23,414 nt of DNA from CAYTEO01 sp964436825 (GCA_964436825.1 CAYTEO010000039.1:1-23414); one strand, 5' to 3'; numbered from the stretch's first letter, positions 1 to 7,633 are shown. Notes: generated from the letters alone by a model not told the origin. Program-made: numbers and translations.

Positions 1-40
1 GACCAAACACAATTTCAGGGGCACAACCTACATACCACAA

Positions 41-68
41 CGGGGCGGCTCCTTCGGGAGCCGCCCCG
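41..68. terminator. Perfect GC-rich hairpin, probable terminator of the cytochrome b/c gene
   Basis: A perfect 12-bp inverted repeat closes a 4-base TTCG loop (CGAA on the minus strand). It lies 26 bases past the stop codon of the minus-strand cytochrome b/c gene, where an intrinsic terminator belongs. Only a weak T-run (TTGTGG) follows on the minus strand, so it could also act as an mRNA 3'-end stabiliser. Bases 1-40 and 69-93 show nothing else. Confidence 0.7.
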
Positions 69-93
69 CATCACCACAAACCCCGTCAACCGC

Positions 94-2043
94 TCAGTCG
101 AGCTTCTCCTCCCAGACATCCCCATCGCGACCGGGGATCCCCATGTCGGGGGTCGGCTCCACGAGCTCGGCCAGGCCATGCTCCTGCTCGTAGGTGTGCT
201 TCGGCATCTTGCCGGTCAGCCACGCCGGGTTCATGGGGTAGACCTCGGGGTTGAGGATGACGCCGTACATGTGCCAGACGAGGATCGCCAGGAAGGCCAG
301 CCACGCCTCGTAGTAGTGGATGACATGGACGACATCCATGTACCACCAGGGCACTCGTCCACCGATCAGGTTGTCGAACCAGAGGCTCAGACCGGTGACG
401 ACCATGACGATCGTTCCCCAGATCAGGGCCCAGTACTCCGCCTTCTCCACGTAGGAGAAGCGACGGAACCGGGGATGGCGATCGGTCAGGCCGAGGTTGA
501 AGCCCATGCGCTGGAAGGCCTGGGTGGCGTCCTCGGGACGCGGCAGCATGTCGCGGATGAAGGCCCGTCCCCGCTGTGTCGTCAGGATGTAGACCAGGTG
601 CCAGATCGATCCCAGGATCATCAGGCTGCCGGCGACGCGGTGGATCAGTCCGCGCAGATGGAACCCGCCGTCGTGGGCGAAGACCACCCGGACCCACAAG
701 GCCTCGTGGAAGCGCAGGGCGAAGCCCGTGATGACCAGGGCCGAGAACGAGATCGCCAGCAGGAAGTGCTGGATCACCTCGTTGCCGGTCATCCGGCGCA
801 CCTGGGGCTTCTGGCGCATGACCGCCCGGACGCTGCGCAGCCAGTCGATCAGCCAGTGGAAGAACATCCCGCCGATGACCATGATGATCAGGCCGATATA
901 GATCTGCTTGATGAGGTGCGCCGCCCCGGCCGGCCGCTCGGTGGCGACCTGGTGGATGGGCTGGGAGGCCACCGCCGCCGTGATCCCCTTGTGGCACTGG
1001 CCGCAGGTCTTGGTCAGGTTGCGGGGGTTGACGGTCGAGGCCAGATCTTCGGGCGGCAGGATCAGGTGGGCGCCGTGACAGGAGGCGCAGTTGGCCACCC
1101 GCTTGTCCCCCTCGACGCTCTTGAGGCCGTGGTAGGAGTCGAGGTAGGTGCGGGAGTGGCCGTTCGGCACCTCGTATTGCTCGTTGATGATGGCCGAGTC
1201 GTGGCAGGGAGCGCAGGTGGCCTCCGCCACGCGGGAGGGCGAGACGGGCGAGCGGGGATCGTCGGGCGAAAGGATGGCGTGCTCCCGGTGACAGGTGATG
1301 CAGGTGGGAGCGTCCACCTCGCCGTGTTCCACCAGCTGGCCGTGGATCCCCATCTTGTACTGGACGGAGATCTCCTTGTGACACTGGCCACAGGTGTTGG
1401 CGATGTTGAAGTAGTTGACCGGCGAGCGGGGATCCTTGGGGGGCAGGATCAGATGCCCGCTCTGCTCCGCCCCGTGGCAGTCGTTGCAGCCCGGAGCGTG
1501 CCGCAGGCCGCTCTGGTCGCTCAGGTGCTGGGCGTGGATCCCGGCGCTGTAGGCCTGGACCAGGTGCTTGCGCAGCTGCCAGATCTGGGTCCGGGCCATC
1601 AGGGTGCTGTCCTCGTGACAGTTACCGCAGGTGGCGGGCAGGTTGACCGGGTTGACGGTGCTCTGTGCGTCGTCCGGCGGCAGGATGTGGTGTGTCCCGT
1701 GACAGTCCCGGCAGGTGGGGATCAGGTCGCTCTCGCCCACCACCCCCTCGCCGTGCTGGACGTACTGGTCGGCGACATCGTCGTGACACTGGCCACAGTC
1801 CACCGGCGGCAGTTCGTCGTCGTGGGGCAGGTCCGTGATACCTTCATGACAATCGGTACAGTCCAGGTCCTCGTGGGCGCTGCCGGCCAGGGTGGCCATG
1901 CTGACCTCGGGGGGATCCCCGCCCGAGTCGGTGTGGCACTCGGCGCAGTCATCAGCCGTGAATTCCTGTGCCACGGCCACCGTCGCCAGCATCATCACCA
2001 GGATCAGCCAGCGTGTCGTCTGCAGCGTGCGGCTCCGATGCAT
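94..2043 (-). CDS. 11-heme cytochrome c / membrane cytochrome b fusion (CbcL-like quinol oxidoreductase)
   Basis: This probably oxidises menaquinol in the inner membrane and passes electrons to periplasmic cytochromes. Visible in the 649 residues: a signal/anchor segment (about 10-26), eleven CxxCH haem c motifs (starting at residues 33, 62, 83, 111, 139, 186, 218, 248, 277, 319 and 347), then about five membrane helices (377-398, 425-445, 465-487, 537-557, 573-596) rich in His, as in the FdnI/HydC cytochrome b family. The order, multihaem c domain then di-haem b domain, is that of Geobacter CbcL, which has nine c haems. Haems 4-11 sit in four repeated units, each joining two haems through an ILPPxDxxSxVNP-like linker. 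The start is ATG with a GGTGG ribosome site. Divergent from the mtrA/mtrB-like pair. The family call is firm; the electron donor and direction are inferred. Confidence 0.88.
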   Translation of the reverse strand: MHRSRTLQTTRWLILVMMLATVAVAQEFTADDCAECHTDSGGDPPEVSMATLAGSAHEDLDCTDCHEGITDLPHDDELPPVDCGQCHDDVADQYVQHGEGVVGESDLIPTCRDCHGTHHILPPDDAQSTVNPVNLPATCGNCHEDSTLMARTQIWQLRKHLVQAYSAGIHAQHLSDQSGLRHAPGCNDCHGAEQSGHLILPPKDPRSPVNYFNIANTCGQCHKEISVQYKMGIHGQLVEHGEVDAPTCITCHREHAILSPDDPRSPVSPSRVAEATCAPCHDSAIINEQYEVPNGHSRTYLDSYHGLKSVEGDKRVANCASCHGAHLILPPEDLASTVNPRNLTKTCGQCHKGITAAVASQPIHQVATERPAGAAHLIKQIYIGLIIMVIGGMFFHWLIDWLRSVRAVMRQKPQVRRMTGNEVIQHFLLAISFSALVITGFALRFHEALWVRVVFAHDGGFHLRGLIHRVAGSLMILGSIWHLVYILTTQRGRAFIRDMLPRPEDATQAFQRMGFNLGLTDRHPRFRRFSYVEKAEYWALIWGTIVMVVTGLSLWFDNLIGGRVPWWYMDVVHVIHYYEAWLAFLAILVWHMYGVILNPEVYPMNPAWLTGKMPKHTYEQEHGLAELVEPTPDMGIPGRDGDVWEEKLD

Positions 2044-2082
2044 CGTTCACCACCTGTTTGGGGAATGACAACCACGTCCGGG

Positions 2083-2113
2083 CAAAAATAGGACATGAAG
2101 GGCGGCCGACCAA
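2083..2113 (-). promoter_or_regulatory. Predicted promoter of the cytochrome b/c gene
   Basis: On the minus strand TTGGTC (2113-2108) and TATTTT (2090-2085) are separated by 17 bases. The same site reads as TTG-N20-TATTTTTG, which fits the Bacteroidetes-type TAnnTTTG promoter. The gene start lies about 40 bases downstream. Confidence 0.5.
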
Positions 2114-2257
2114 ATAATTCATTGTCCAGCAATCGGTTAACGCATAGCGCATCACTATGTCATCCATCCGTTGGCGTTTCCGGGGATTGCTGATCTCCCC
2201 TCATCACCCGAACACCATAACACCAAGTAATGCAGTAGGATAATCATAAATATCCCA

Positions 2258-2286
2258 TTGACAGCAGGATGTTCGCTGCATAGGGT
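2258..2286 (+). promoter_or_regulatory. Candidate sigma70-type promoter for the decahaem cytochrome operon
   Basis: TTGACA at 2258-2263 is a perfect -35 match, followed after 17 bases by TAGGGT (2281-2286), a weak -10 keeping only three consensus bases. A weak -10 would suit an activated promoter. The leader to the ATG at 2442 would be about 150 bases long. Confidence 0.4.
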
Positions 2287-2362
2287 CTGTTAACAAATCA
2301 GCAAACAGCGTAGGTCGTCTACACAACGTTTCTCGAAAGGAGGTCTGGACAGCTGTCTGTTC

Positions 2363-2386
2363 CATCGCCGAGCTGTCACGGCGATG
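2363..2386 (+). promoter_or_regulatory. Leader hairpin upstream of the decahaem cytochrome gene
   Basis: CATCGCCG and CGGCGATG form a perfect 8-bp inverted repeat around an 8-base loop. It overlaps the first of two GTCACGG direct repeats set 11 bases apart (2375 and 2386), the spacing expected for a tandem protein site on one DNA face. It could therefore be an RNA leader structure or an operator; the sequence does not decide. Confidence 0.35.
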
Positions 2387-2400
2387 TCACGGTCGACTCG

Positions 2401-2416
2401 GGGATCCGAGGATCCC
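2401..2416 (+). repeat. Short inverted repeat just upstream of the mtrA-like ribosome site
   Basis: GGGATCC and GGATCCC are separated by GA, about 15 bases before the GAGGTGAG ribosome-binding site of the decahaem cytochrome. If transcribed it would fold next to the ribosome site and could affect initiation. The loop is only 2 bases, so the inner pairs must open. Confidence 0.35.
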
Positions 2417-2441
2417 GGAACCATCATCACGAGGTGAGTCC

Positions 2442-3419
2442 ATGAACAGATGCACCATTCCCGGACAGGCGCCGCGCCTGGCGTTGCTGGTGGGGATGGC
2501 CGTCCTGCTCTTGGCGAGCCAGGTCGCGGTCGGCGGGGAATACGTCGGCTCTGAGACCTGCTTCGACTGCCACGACGATCTCGCCGCCGCCTTCGGGAAC
2601 ACGGCCCACGGGCGAATCGCCCAGGACGTATTCCCCGGTGTCGCCGAGGGCTGCGAGTCCTGCCACGGACCCGGCGGCGATCACGTGGCGCAGGAGGATC
2701 CATCGCTCATCTTCAAGCCCACCAGCGCGGCCGGCGACGAGGCCGCCCAGGTCTGCGTGGCCTGTCACCAGACGGGCGTCACGATGACCTGGAACACCGG
2801 CGCCCACGCGAGCGCCGGCGTGACCTGCGTCGACTGCCACGGCATCCACACCGGCAAGCTGCTGGTGATGGACGAGACGGAGCTCTGTCTCTCCTGCCAC
2901 CAGGAGTACAGGGCCAAGCTCACGCTCCCCAGCCACCACCCGGTCACCGAGGGACACATGGCTTGCACCAGCTGCCACGACGTCCACGGCGGCGGATACA
3001 CGGGTCTGCTGGAGGCCGAGAGCAGCCGCGAGCTGTGCCTGAACTGCCATGCGCAGTACCGCGGTCCGTTCATCTTCGAGCACAGTCCGGTCGAGGAGGA
3101 CTGCGCCATCTGTCACGACCCGCACGGCACCGTGGCCAACAACCTGCTGCGTCAGAACGAGCCGTTCCTCTGCCTGCAGTGCCACCAGCCCCACTTCCAC
3201 ACGGCCCTCGCCTCCTACGACGGCGACTACGCGACGCCGCCGACGGCCTACGAGGACCCGGACGGCTGGGCCGGCTACGAGGGGTGGAGCGGCACGTCGC
3301 ATCCCGACGGCTTCAAGCGCGCGATGCTGACCAAGTGCACCCAGTGCCACCAGTCCGTGCACGGCACCGATCTCCCGTCCCAGTCGATCCCGGGACAGGG
3401 TCGGGCCCTGAACCGATAG
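2442..3419 (+). CDS. DmsE/MtrA/PioA-family periplasmic decahaem cytochrome c
   Basis: The protein carries electrons across the periplasm into an outer-membrane porin. Its 325 residues have an N-terminal signal segment (about 11-32) and ten CxxCH motifs starting at residues 40, 71, 105, 129, 149, 175, 199, 221, 244 and 299. Length and haem number match MtrA and DmsE. Several motifs are followed by HxxH/DxHG-type histidines suited to bis-His ligation. The tail after the tenth haem is short, without the N-terminal extension of PioA, so it is closer to MtrA/DmsE in size. GAGGTGAG precedes the ATG. The porin gene follows after 54 bases in the same orientation, the usual mtrA-mtrB order. Family call firm; whether it serves metal, DMSO-like or other extracellular redox partners is unknown. 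Confidence 0.92.
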   Translation: MNRCTIPGQAPRLALLVGMAVLLLASQVAVGGEYVGSETCFDCHDDLAAAFGNTAHGRIAQDVFPGVAEGCESCHGPGGDHVAQEDPSLIFKPTSAAGDEAAQVCVACHQTGVTMTWNTGAHASAGVTCVDCHGIHTGKLLVMDETELCLSCHQEYRAKLTLPSHHPVTEGHMACTSCHDVHGGGYTGLLEAESSRELCLNCHAQYRGPFIFEHSPVEEDCAICHDPHGTVANNLLRQNEPFLCLQCHQPHFHTALASYDGDYATPPTAYEDPDGWAGYEGWSGTSHPDGFKRAMLTKCTQCHQSVHGTDLPSQSIPGQGRALNR

Positions 3420-3424
3420 CCACG

Positions 3425-3449
3425 CGCCGCGGCCCGCTGGGGCGCGGCG
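3425..3449 (+). repeat. Intercistronic hairpin between decahaem cytochrome and porin genes
   Basis: CGCCGCG pairs with CGCGGCG, and the inner GCCC/GGGG bases add further pairing. No T-run follows, so it is unlikely to stop transcription fully. It may protect the cytochrome mRNA and so set different levels for the two proteins. Confidence 0.4.
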
Positions 3450-3473
3450 GCAACCTGACCCGAAAGGATGGTC

Positions 3474-5687
3474 ATGAAGAAACGAATCCTCCTCTACGGT
3501 CTGGCGGCACTCGGGGCACTGGCCTTGATCGGTGTCGCCTGGGCTGACGAGGGTGGGACCGTTCTCAACGGGACATCCTCGGTCGGGGCGCACATGCTGG
3601 ACAACACGGGCATGTTCGGAAAGGTCGGAGAGTTCTACAGCGACGCCAACCTGTCGAAGTTCCAGGCCGACGCGAGCTTCGACCTCGAGGGCGCCACCGA
3701 CAAGAGCCTCTTCGACCTCTACGGCAGCTACTTCGACAAGGACACCAAGTCCTTCGGGTTCGCTGCCGATGCCGACGGTCCGGTGAAGGTGCGTTTCGAC
3801 TACCAGTCCTTCCTCCACAACCTGGACCACGACAACCTGGAGAACCTCCAGGCCCGCGAGGCCACCGGCGACGGTGCGCCCGCCGGGAAGATGGTCTTCC
3901 ATCACGACCTGGATCCGCTGGGCCGCTACTCGCTCACCTACGAGCGGATGAGCGGCAGCGTCGAGTACGACCTGGTCTCGATCCGCAACGGCAAGGCCTA
4001 CGTCCGCTACGACGACCAGCGGCGGCACGGCTGGAAGCAGGCCCTGACGATCGATCACTGCGCCTACTGCCACGTCGAGGGCAACCGGCAGGTGATCGAC
4101 CAGCAGACCCGCACCTGGAAGGCCGGCGTCGAGGGTCGGATGGGACGGGTCACCTTCGGGTACGAGTTCACGGCCCAGGACTACCTGGACCACGCCCCGA
4201 CGAGCACCCGTCACTGGACCCGCGCCCAGCACCCCATCACCGGCGGTTCCGACAGCGAGCTCGCCTCGCGCCTGCAGTTCCAGGACGTGACCCTGCCCTA
4301 CCACGTCGGCCCCAACACGGAGAAGCGGTCCCACGAGATCACCGCCAAGGTGAACATCAACGACCGCAACGACGTGCGCGGCTCCTACTCCCACTCCCGG
4401 GTGGACAACAGCAACAACAACCTGTCGACCGAGTTCGACGGGTTCGCGTTCGGCTGGCTGGCCCGGCTGGGGAAGAAGAGCCGGCTGACGGCACGGGTCG
4501 TGCGCTACTCCGTCGATGCCGACGACGCCTACGTCGACCTGAACCCGTTCCGCGACGGGGCGACTGGCGGCAGCCTGGACTTCGACTGGACGCGCGTCTC
4601 CGCCGCCAACCGCGACGTCTGGCAAGCCGACCTGGTCTACCGGACGAAGCTCGGTAGGAAGACGTCGTTCAACCTGGACTGGCGGCACAAGGTGGTCGAC
4701 CGGGACGCGATGAACCAGACGCAGACCACCTACTACCTCGACGAGACCACCGGCGAGAACGTCATGGTACCGTCGACGGCCATCCCCTACGAGACGACGA
4801 CGGACCGCTTCCGCGCGTCGCTGCACCGTCGCCTGGGGATGAAGGGGAACATGCGGCTGACCTACGCCTACACGCACATCGACCAGCCGTTCGCCAACCT
4901 GACGGGGATCTGCGAGGAGAGCCTCCGCGGCGAGGATCACACCCTGGCCGACAACGTCTACACCTGGTACTTCCAGCGTGACCGGATCGGCAACGCCACG
5001 GCCCTGCCCGACGAGGTCCATCGCGTCAGCTGGCGGACCTCGTACCAGGTCAACCCGCGGCTGTCGCTGAACGCGTACTTCAACGGCCAGTGGGAGAGCA
5101 ACGACAGCATGAACAGCTACTCCCTGGACCGGGACATCTACTCGCCGGGGATCGACCTCTGGACGGCCCCCAGCGACCGTCTGATGTTCACCCTGGGGTA
5201 CGCGTTCAACAGGGTCGAGTCCAACGCGGTGCTCTGTCCACCGCTCTTCGGTGGGTGAGCGGGTAGCATCGAGGGCTCCGGTTCGGAGCTCGAGCACTAC
5301 ACCTCTCCCAGCGCCGAGAGCGACTACACGAGCGAGTTCAATGTCTGGTACGCCAACGCGGACCTGCGGGCGTCGGATCGGTTCCACTTCATCTTCAACG
5401 GGACCTACACCAAGTCCACCGGGAGCTTCGACTCCTTCGGTGTCCTGGAACCCGTGGACGGCGAGGTGGCCAATGCCGATCTCGACTACTCGATGATCAA
5501 CGAGTACAGCGACCTGGACTACCAGATGATCGAGTTGACCTACGGCGTGAACTTCCGCGTCGGCAGGACGTCGCGGCTGTACGGGTCGATCACCTACCTG
5601 GACCTGATCGACGACCAGCCGTACGTCTATGGCGACCTGGACGGCACGCTGACCATCCTCAGCACCGGCATGACAGTGGGCTTCTAG
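3474..5687 (+). pseudogene. MtrB/PioB-family outer-membrane porin, frame interrupted by an in-frame TGA
   Basis: This should form the beta-barrel sheath that holds the MtrA-like cytochrome. ATG 3474 is preferred over ATG 3468 because AAAGG sits 6 bases before it and directly abuts the other. The protein starts MKKR with a signal peptide ending AWA. The mature part has alternating amphipathic strands and GY/RF/DW pairs typical of barrels. A single CAYCH motif lies at about residues 196-200. TGA at 5256-5258 (codon 595) stops the frame, but the same frame then runs 142 codons to TAG at 5685, ending in VGF, a normal barrel C-terminus. Total length (about 737 codons) matches MtrB/PioB. Without read-through the last strands are lost. 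It may be a nonsense mutation, a sequencing error, or a recoded codon. TGA is a normal stop in neighbouring genes. Confidence 0.82.
5269..5293 (+). promoter_or_regulatory. SECIS-like stem-loop just after the in-frame TGA (speculative)
   Basis: TCGAG pairs with CTCGA, a GG bulge follows on the 5' side, then CTCCG pairs with CGGAG around a GTT loop. The loop starts 22 bases after the TGA and its first base is G. This fits the loose bacterial SECIS pattern (apical loop 16-37 bases from UGA, G in the first two loop positions). Such hairpins arise easily in GC-rich DNA, so the function is unproven. Confidence 0.25.
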
Positions 5688-5707
5688 CCCGCCGGTCGGC
5701 AGGAGGA

Positions 5708-5739
5708 GGCGGGAGCGCCGCGGCGCTCCCGCCTTTCTC
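5708..5739 (+). terminator. Intrinsic terminator after the porin gene
   Basis: A 26-base perfect inverted repeat (stem of 10 bp or more, central 6 bases as loop) is followed directly by TTTCTC. It lies 20 bases past the porin TAG at 5685-5687, which supports the view that the transcription unit was meant to extend to that TAG, not to the internal TGA. Confidence 0.8.
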
Positions 5740-5767
5740 GTGCCCCGTGACCGGGCGGCGGCCGGCG

Positions 5768-6406
5768 TCAGGCCGCCGTCGGCCGGACGTACCACTCGCC
5801 GTCGGCCAACCGCTCCTTGCGGAACCCCATCTTCTCCAGGTAGCTGGCGTGCTCCCGCGTCGCGGCCCTGGCGACGTAGCGCCGGTAACCGGCCGCGGCC
5901 AGCTCGTCGCTCCGGGCGGCGTAGAAATAGCGCCCGCAGCGGAAGTCACGATACGCGGGGATGACGTAGTCCAGCAGGATCTCCAGCTCGTCGTCCGACC
6001 GACCCCTGCAGACGACCAGCCCCACCGGCAGCATGTCCCGCAGGATGAAGACGATGCAGACAGGCGTCTTCCCCGCCAGGGAGAAATCGGGGAAGAAGCG
6101 CCTGATGTCCTCGGCATGGAACTCCAGGAACCGCTGCAGGTAGCGGTTGTCCGGGCGGGGGATCTCCAGCAGCTCGAAGTATTCCAGTCGCCGCCCGGGA
6201 CGCATCTGCACCAGGTATACGACGTTGACGACGGCGATGAAGCCGTTGACCGCCGCCACGGGATAGGCGTGCAGGACCAGCCCGTAGAGGGTGAACAGGA
6301 CGGCCCCCACCAGGTTCAGCAGCCGCAGCCGGACCACCGACCGCATCGTCAGCGACGCGGCCACCAGCACCGACGCCGCATAACCGAGAATCTCGATCCC
6401 GTTCAT
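5768..6406 (-). CDS. YgjV-like membrane protein with a possible GNAT-like C-terminal domain
   Basis: I chose the ATG at 6406, which has GAGGAGG six bases before it; an upstream ATG at 6472 would add a charged, signal-less extension. The 212 residues begin with about three membrane helices (roughly 3-70) that look like the YgjV/PnuC-like small membrane family. A soluble part of about 140 residues follows, ending in a helix-turn pattern EHASYLEKMGF that resembles the last part of GNAT acetyltransferases. The usual acetyl-CoA loop (Q/RxxGxG/A) is not evident, so catalysis is doubtful. No function can be given. The gene stands alone after the decarboxylase operon, with which it shares its strand; two hairpins separate them. 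Confidence 0.65.
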   Translation of the reverse strand: MNGIEILGYAASVLVAASLTMRSVVRLRLLNLVGAVLFTLYGLVLHAYPVAAVNGFIAVVNVVYLVQMRPGRRLEYFELLEIPRPDNRYLQRFLEFHAEDIRRFFPDFSLAGKTPVCIVFILRDMLPVGLVVCRGRSDDELEILLDYVIPAYRDFRCGRYFYAARSDELAAAGYRRYVARAATREHASYLEKMGFRKERLADGEWYVRPTAA

Positions 6407-6439
6407 GACAGCCTCCTCGTCACCCGGCCGCGGCGGACC

Positions 6440-6483
6440 GGAGGGACCGGTGATGTGGTCCCTCCCTGCCACGTACAGGTGGC
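6440..6483 (-). terminator. Two tandem hairpins after the decarboxylase operon
   Basis: A perfect 9-bp repeat (6440-6448 with 6457-6465, 8-base loop) and a 5-bp repeat (6468-6472 with 6479-6483) lie between the end of the OadB-like gene at 6506 and the YgjV-like start at 6406. There is no T-run, so termination may be partial or Rho-aided. Confidence 0.45.
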
Positions 6484-6505
6484 GGGGAAGTTAGTCAGCA
6501 GAGGG

Positions 6506-7633
6506 TCACTTGGCTAGGCTGGCCAGGAAAACGCCGGCGGCCACGGCCGAGCCGATGACCCCGGCCACGTTGGGCGCCATCGCGTGCATGATCAGGAAGT
6601 TCTGCGGGTCCTCCCGCGCGCCGACCATCTGGCAGACGCGGGCCGAGTCGGGGACGGCCGACACGCCTGCGGCGCCGATGATCGGGTTGATCTTGTCGCG
6701 CATGAAGATGTTCATGGCCTTGGCGAACAGGACTCCGGCAGCCGTCGCCACGGCGAACGAGACCGCTCCCAGCATGAAGATCTTGATGGACTGGGGGGTC
6801 AGGAAACGGCTGGCGTCGGTCGAGACGCCGACGCACAGCCCCAGCAGGATGGTCACGCTGTCGATCAGGGCGTTGCGGGCCGTCTTGGCCAGCCGCTCGG
6901 TCACGCCGCTCTCCTTCAGCAGGTTGCCGAAGAAGAGCATCCCCAGCAGGGTGATCGCGCCCGGCGCGATCAGGGCCGACAGCAGGAACGCCACCACCGG
7001 GAAGGCGACCCGCAGCCGCCTGCTGACCGGGCGGGAGGGGCGCATGCGGATCAGCCGTTCCCGGCGCGTCGTCAGCAGCTTGATGATCGGCGGCTGGATG
7101 ACCGGTACCAGCGCCATGTAGGAGTAGGCGGCGATGGCGATGGGACCCAGGAACTCGGGCGCCAGCTGGGAGGAGAGGAAGATGGCCGTCGGGCCATCGG
7201 CGCCGCCGATGATCCCGATCGACGCCGCCTGCTCGATGCTGAACCCCAGCAGCAGGGCCCCGAAGAAGGTGATGAAGATCCCCGCCTGGGCCGCCGCCCC
7301 CAGCAGGATCAGCCGCGGATTGGAGAGCATGCAGGAGAAGTCGGTCATCGCCCCGATCCCCAGGAAGATCAGCGGCGGGTACCACCCCTGGCGGACCCCC
7401 TGGTAGAGGATCGACAGGACACTCCCCTCCTCGTAGACGCCGATGTTCAGCCCGTGCGCGAACGGGATGTTGCCGACCAGGATCCCGAACCCGATCGGCA
7501 CCAGCAGCAGCGGCTCGTACTCCTTGGCCACCGCCAGCCAGATGAACAGGCAGCCGACGGCCAGCATGACCAGGTTGCCCCAGGTGAAGTGGCCCAGGGC
7601 GCCCACGCGCAGGAAGTCGAAAAGGACGTCCAT
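6506..7633 (-). CDS. Na+-translocating decarboxylase beta subunit (OadB/MmdB/GcdB family)
   Basis: This integral membrane subunit releases CO2 from carboxybiotin and pumps Na+ out. The 375 residues contain some ten hydrophobic segments and the family's hallmark GGADGPTA (143-150), whose Asp146 corresponds to the essential Asp203 of Klebsiella OadB. A second signature HAMAPNVAGVIGSAV lies at 350-364, with Asn354 and Ser362 matching the known Na+-site Asn373 and Ser382. Full length for the family. Its ATG overlaps the stop of the biotin carrier by one base (TGATG), so the two are probably translationally coupled. Last gene of the operon. Which acyl-CoA is decarboxylated depends on the alpha subunit. 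Confidence 0.93.
   Translation of the reverse strand: MDVLFDFLRVGALGHFTWGNLVMLAVGCLFIWLAVAKEYEPLLLVPIGFGILVGNIPFAHGLNIGVYEEGSVLSILYQGVRQGWYPPLIFLGIGAMTDFSCMLSNPRLILLGAAAQAGIFITFFGALLLGFSIEQAASIGIIGGADGPTAIFLSSQLAPEFLGPIAIAAYSYMALVPVIQPPIIKLLTTRRERLIRMRPSRPVSRRLRVAFPVVAFLLSALIAPGAITLLGMLFFGNLLKESGVTERLAKTARNALIDSVTILLGLCVGVSTDASRFLTPQSIKIFMLGAVSFAVATAAGVLFAKAMNIFMRDKINPIIGAAGVSAVPDSARVCQMVGAREDPQNFLIMHAMAPNVAGVIGSAVAAGVFLASLAK

Larger units (their letters stand above)
2044..2441. promoter_or_regulatory. Divergent intergenic control region of the electron-conduit genes
   Basis: This 398-bp gap is the only gene-free stretch over 300 bases and is AT-richer than its surroundings. It holds back-to-back promoter candidates for the cytochrome b/c gene (minus) and the decahaem cytochrome (plus). 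Between the plus promoter and the ATG at 2442 lie a TGTTAACA palindrome (2288-2295), a GACAGCTGTC palindrome (2348-2357), an 8-bp stem with 8-base loop (2363-2386), two GTCACGG direct repeats exactly 11 bases apart (2375-2381 and 2386-2392), and a 7-bp inverted repeat (2401-2416). No open frame with a convincing ribosome site was found here. Confidence 0.6.

Noticed and set aside
2296..2400. c-di-GMP (GEMM) riboswitch in the decahaem leader
   Set aside because: A CGAAAGG-like stretch is present, but the conserved GGACGCAAAGCC-type core and the second receptor part are missing.
3468..3470. ATG at 3468 as the porin start
   Set aside because: The AAAGG ribosome site abuts it with no spacing, whereas ATG 3474 has six bases and yields a classic MKKR signal peptide.
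5256..5258. General reassignment of TGA as a sense codon
   Set aside because: Many genes in the window (for example those ending at 94, 6506, 7633 and 21736) use TGA as normal stops, often at overlaps.
2427..5795. Very long open frame on the minus strand opposite the cytochrome and porin genes
   Set aside because: It is the antisense shadow of high-GC codons, rich in Val/Gly/Arg without family features, while the plus strand has haem motifs, signal peptides and ribosome sites.
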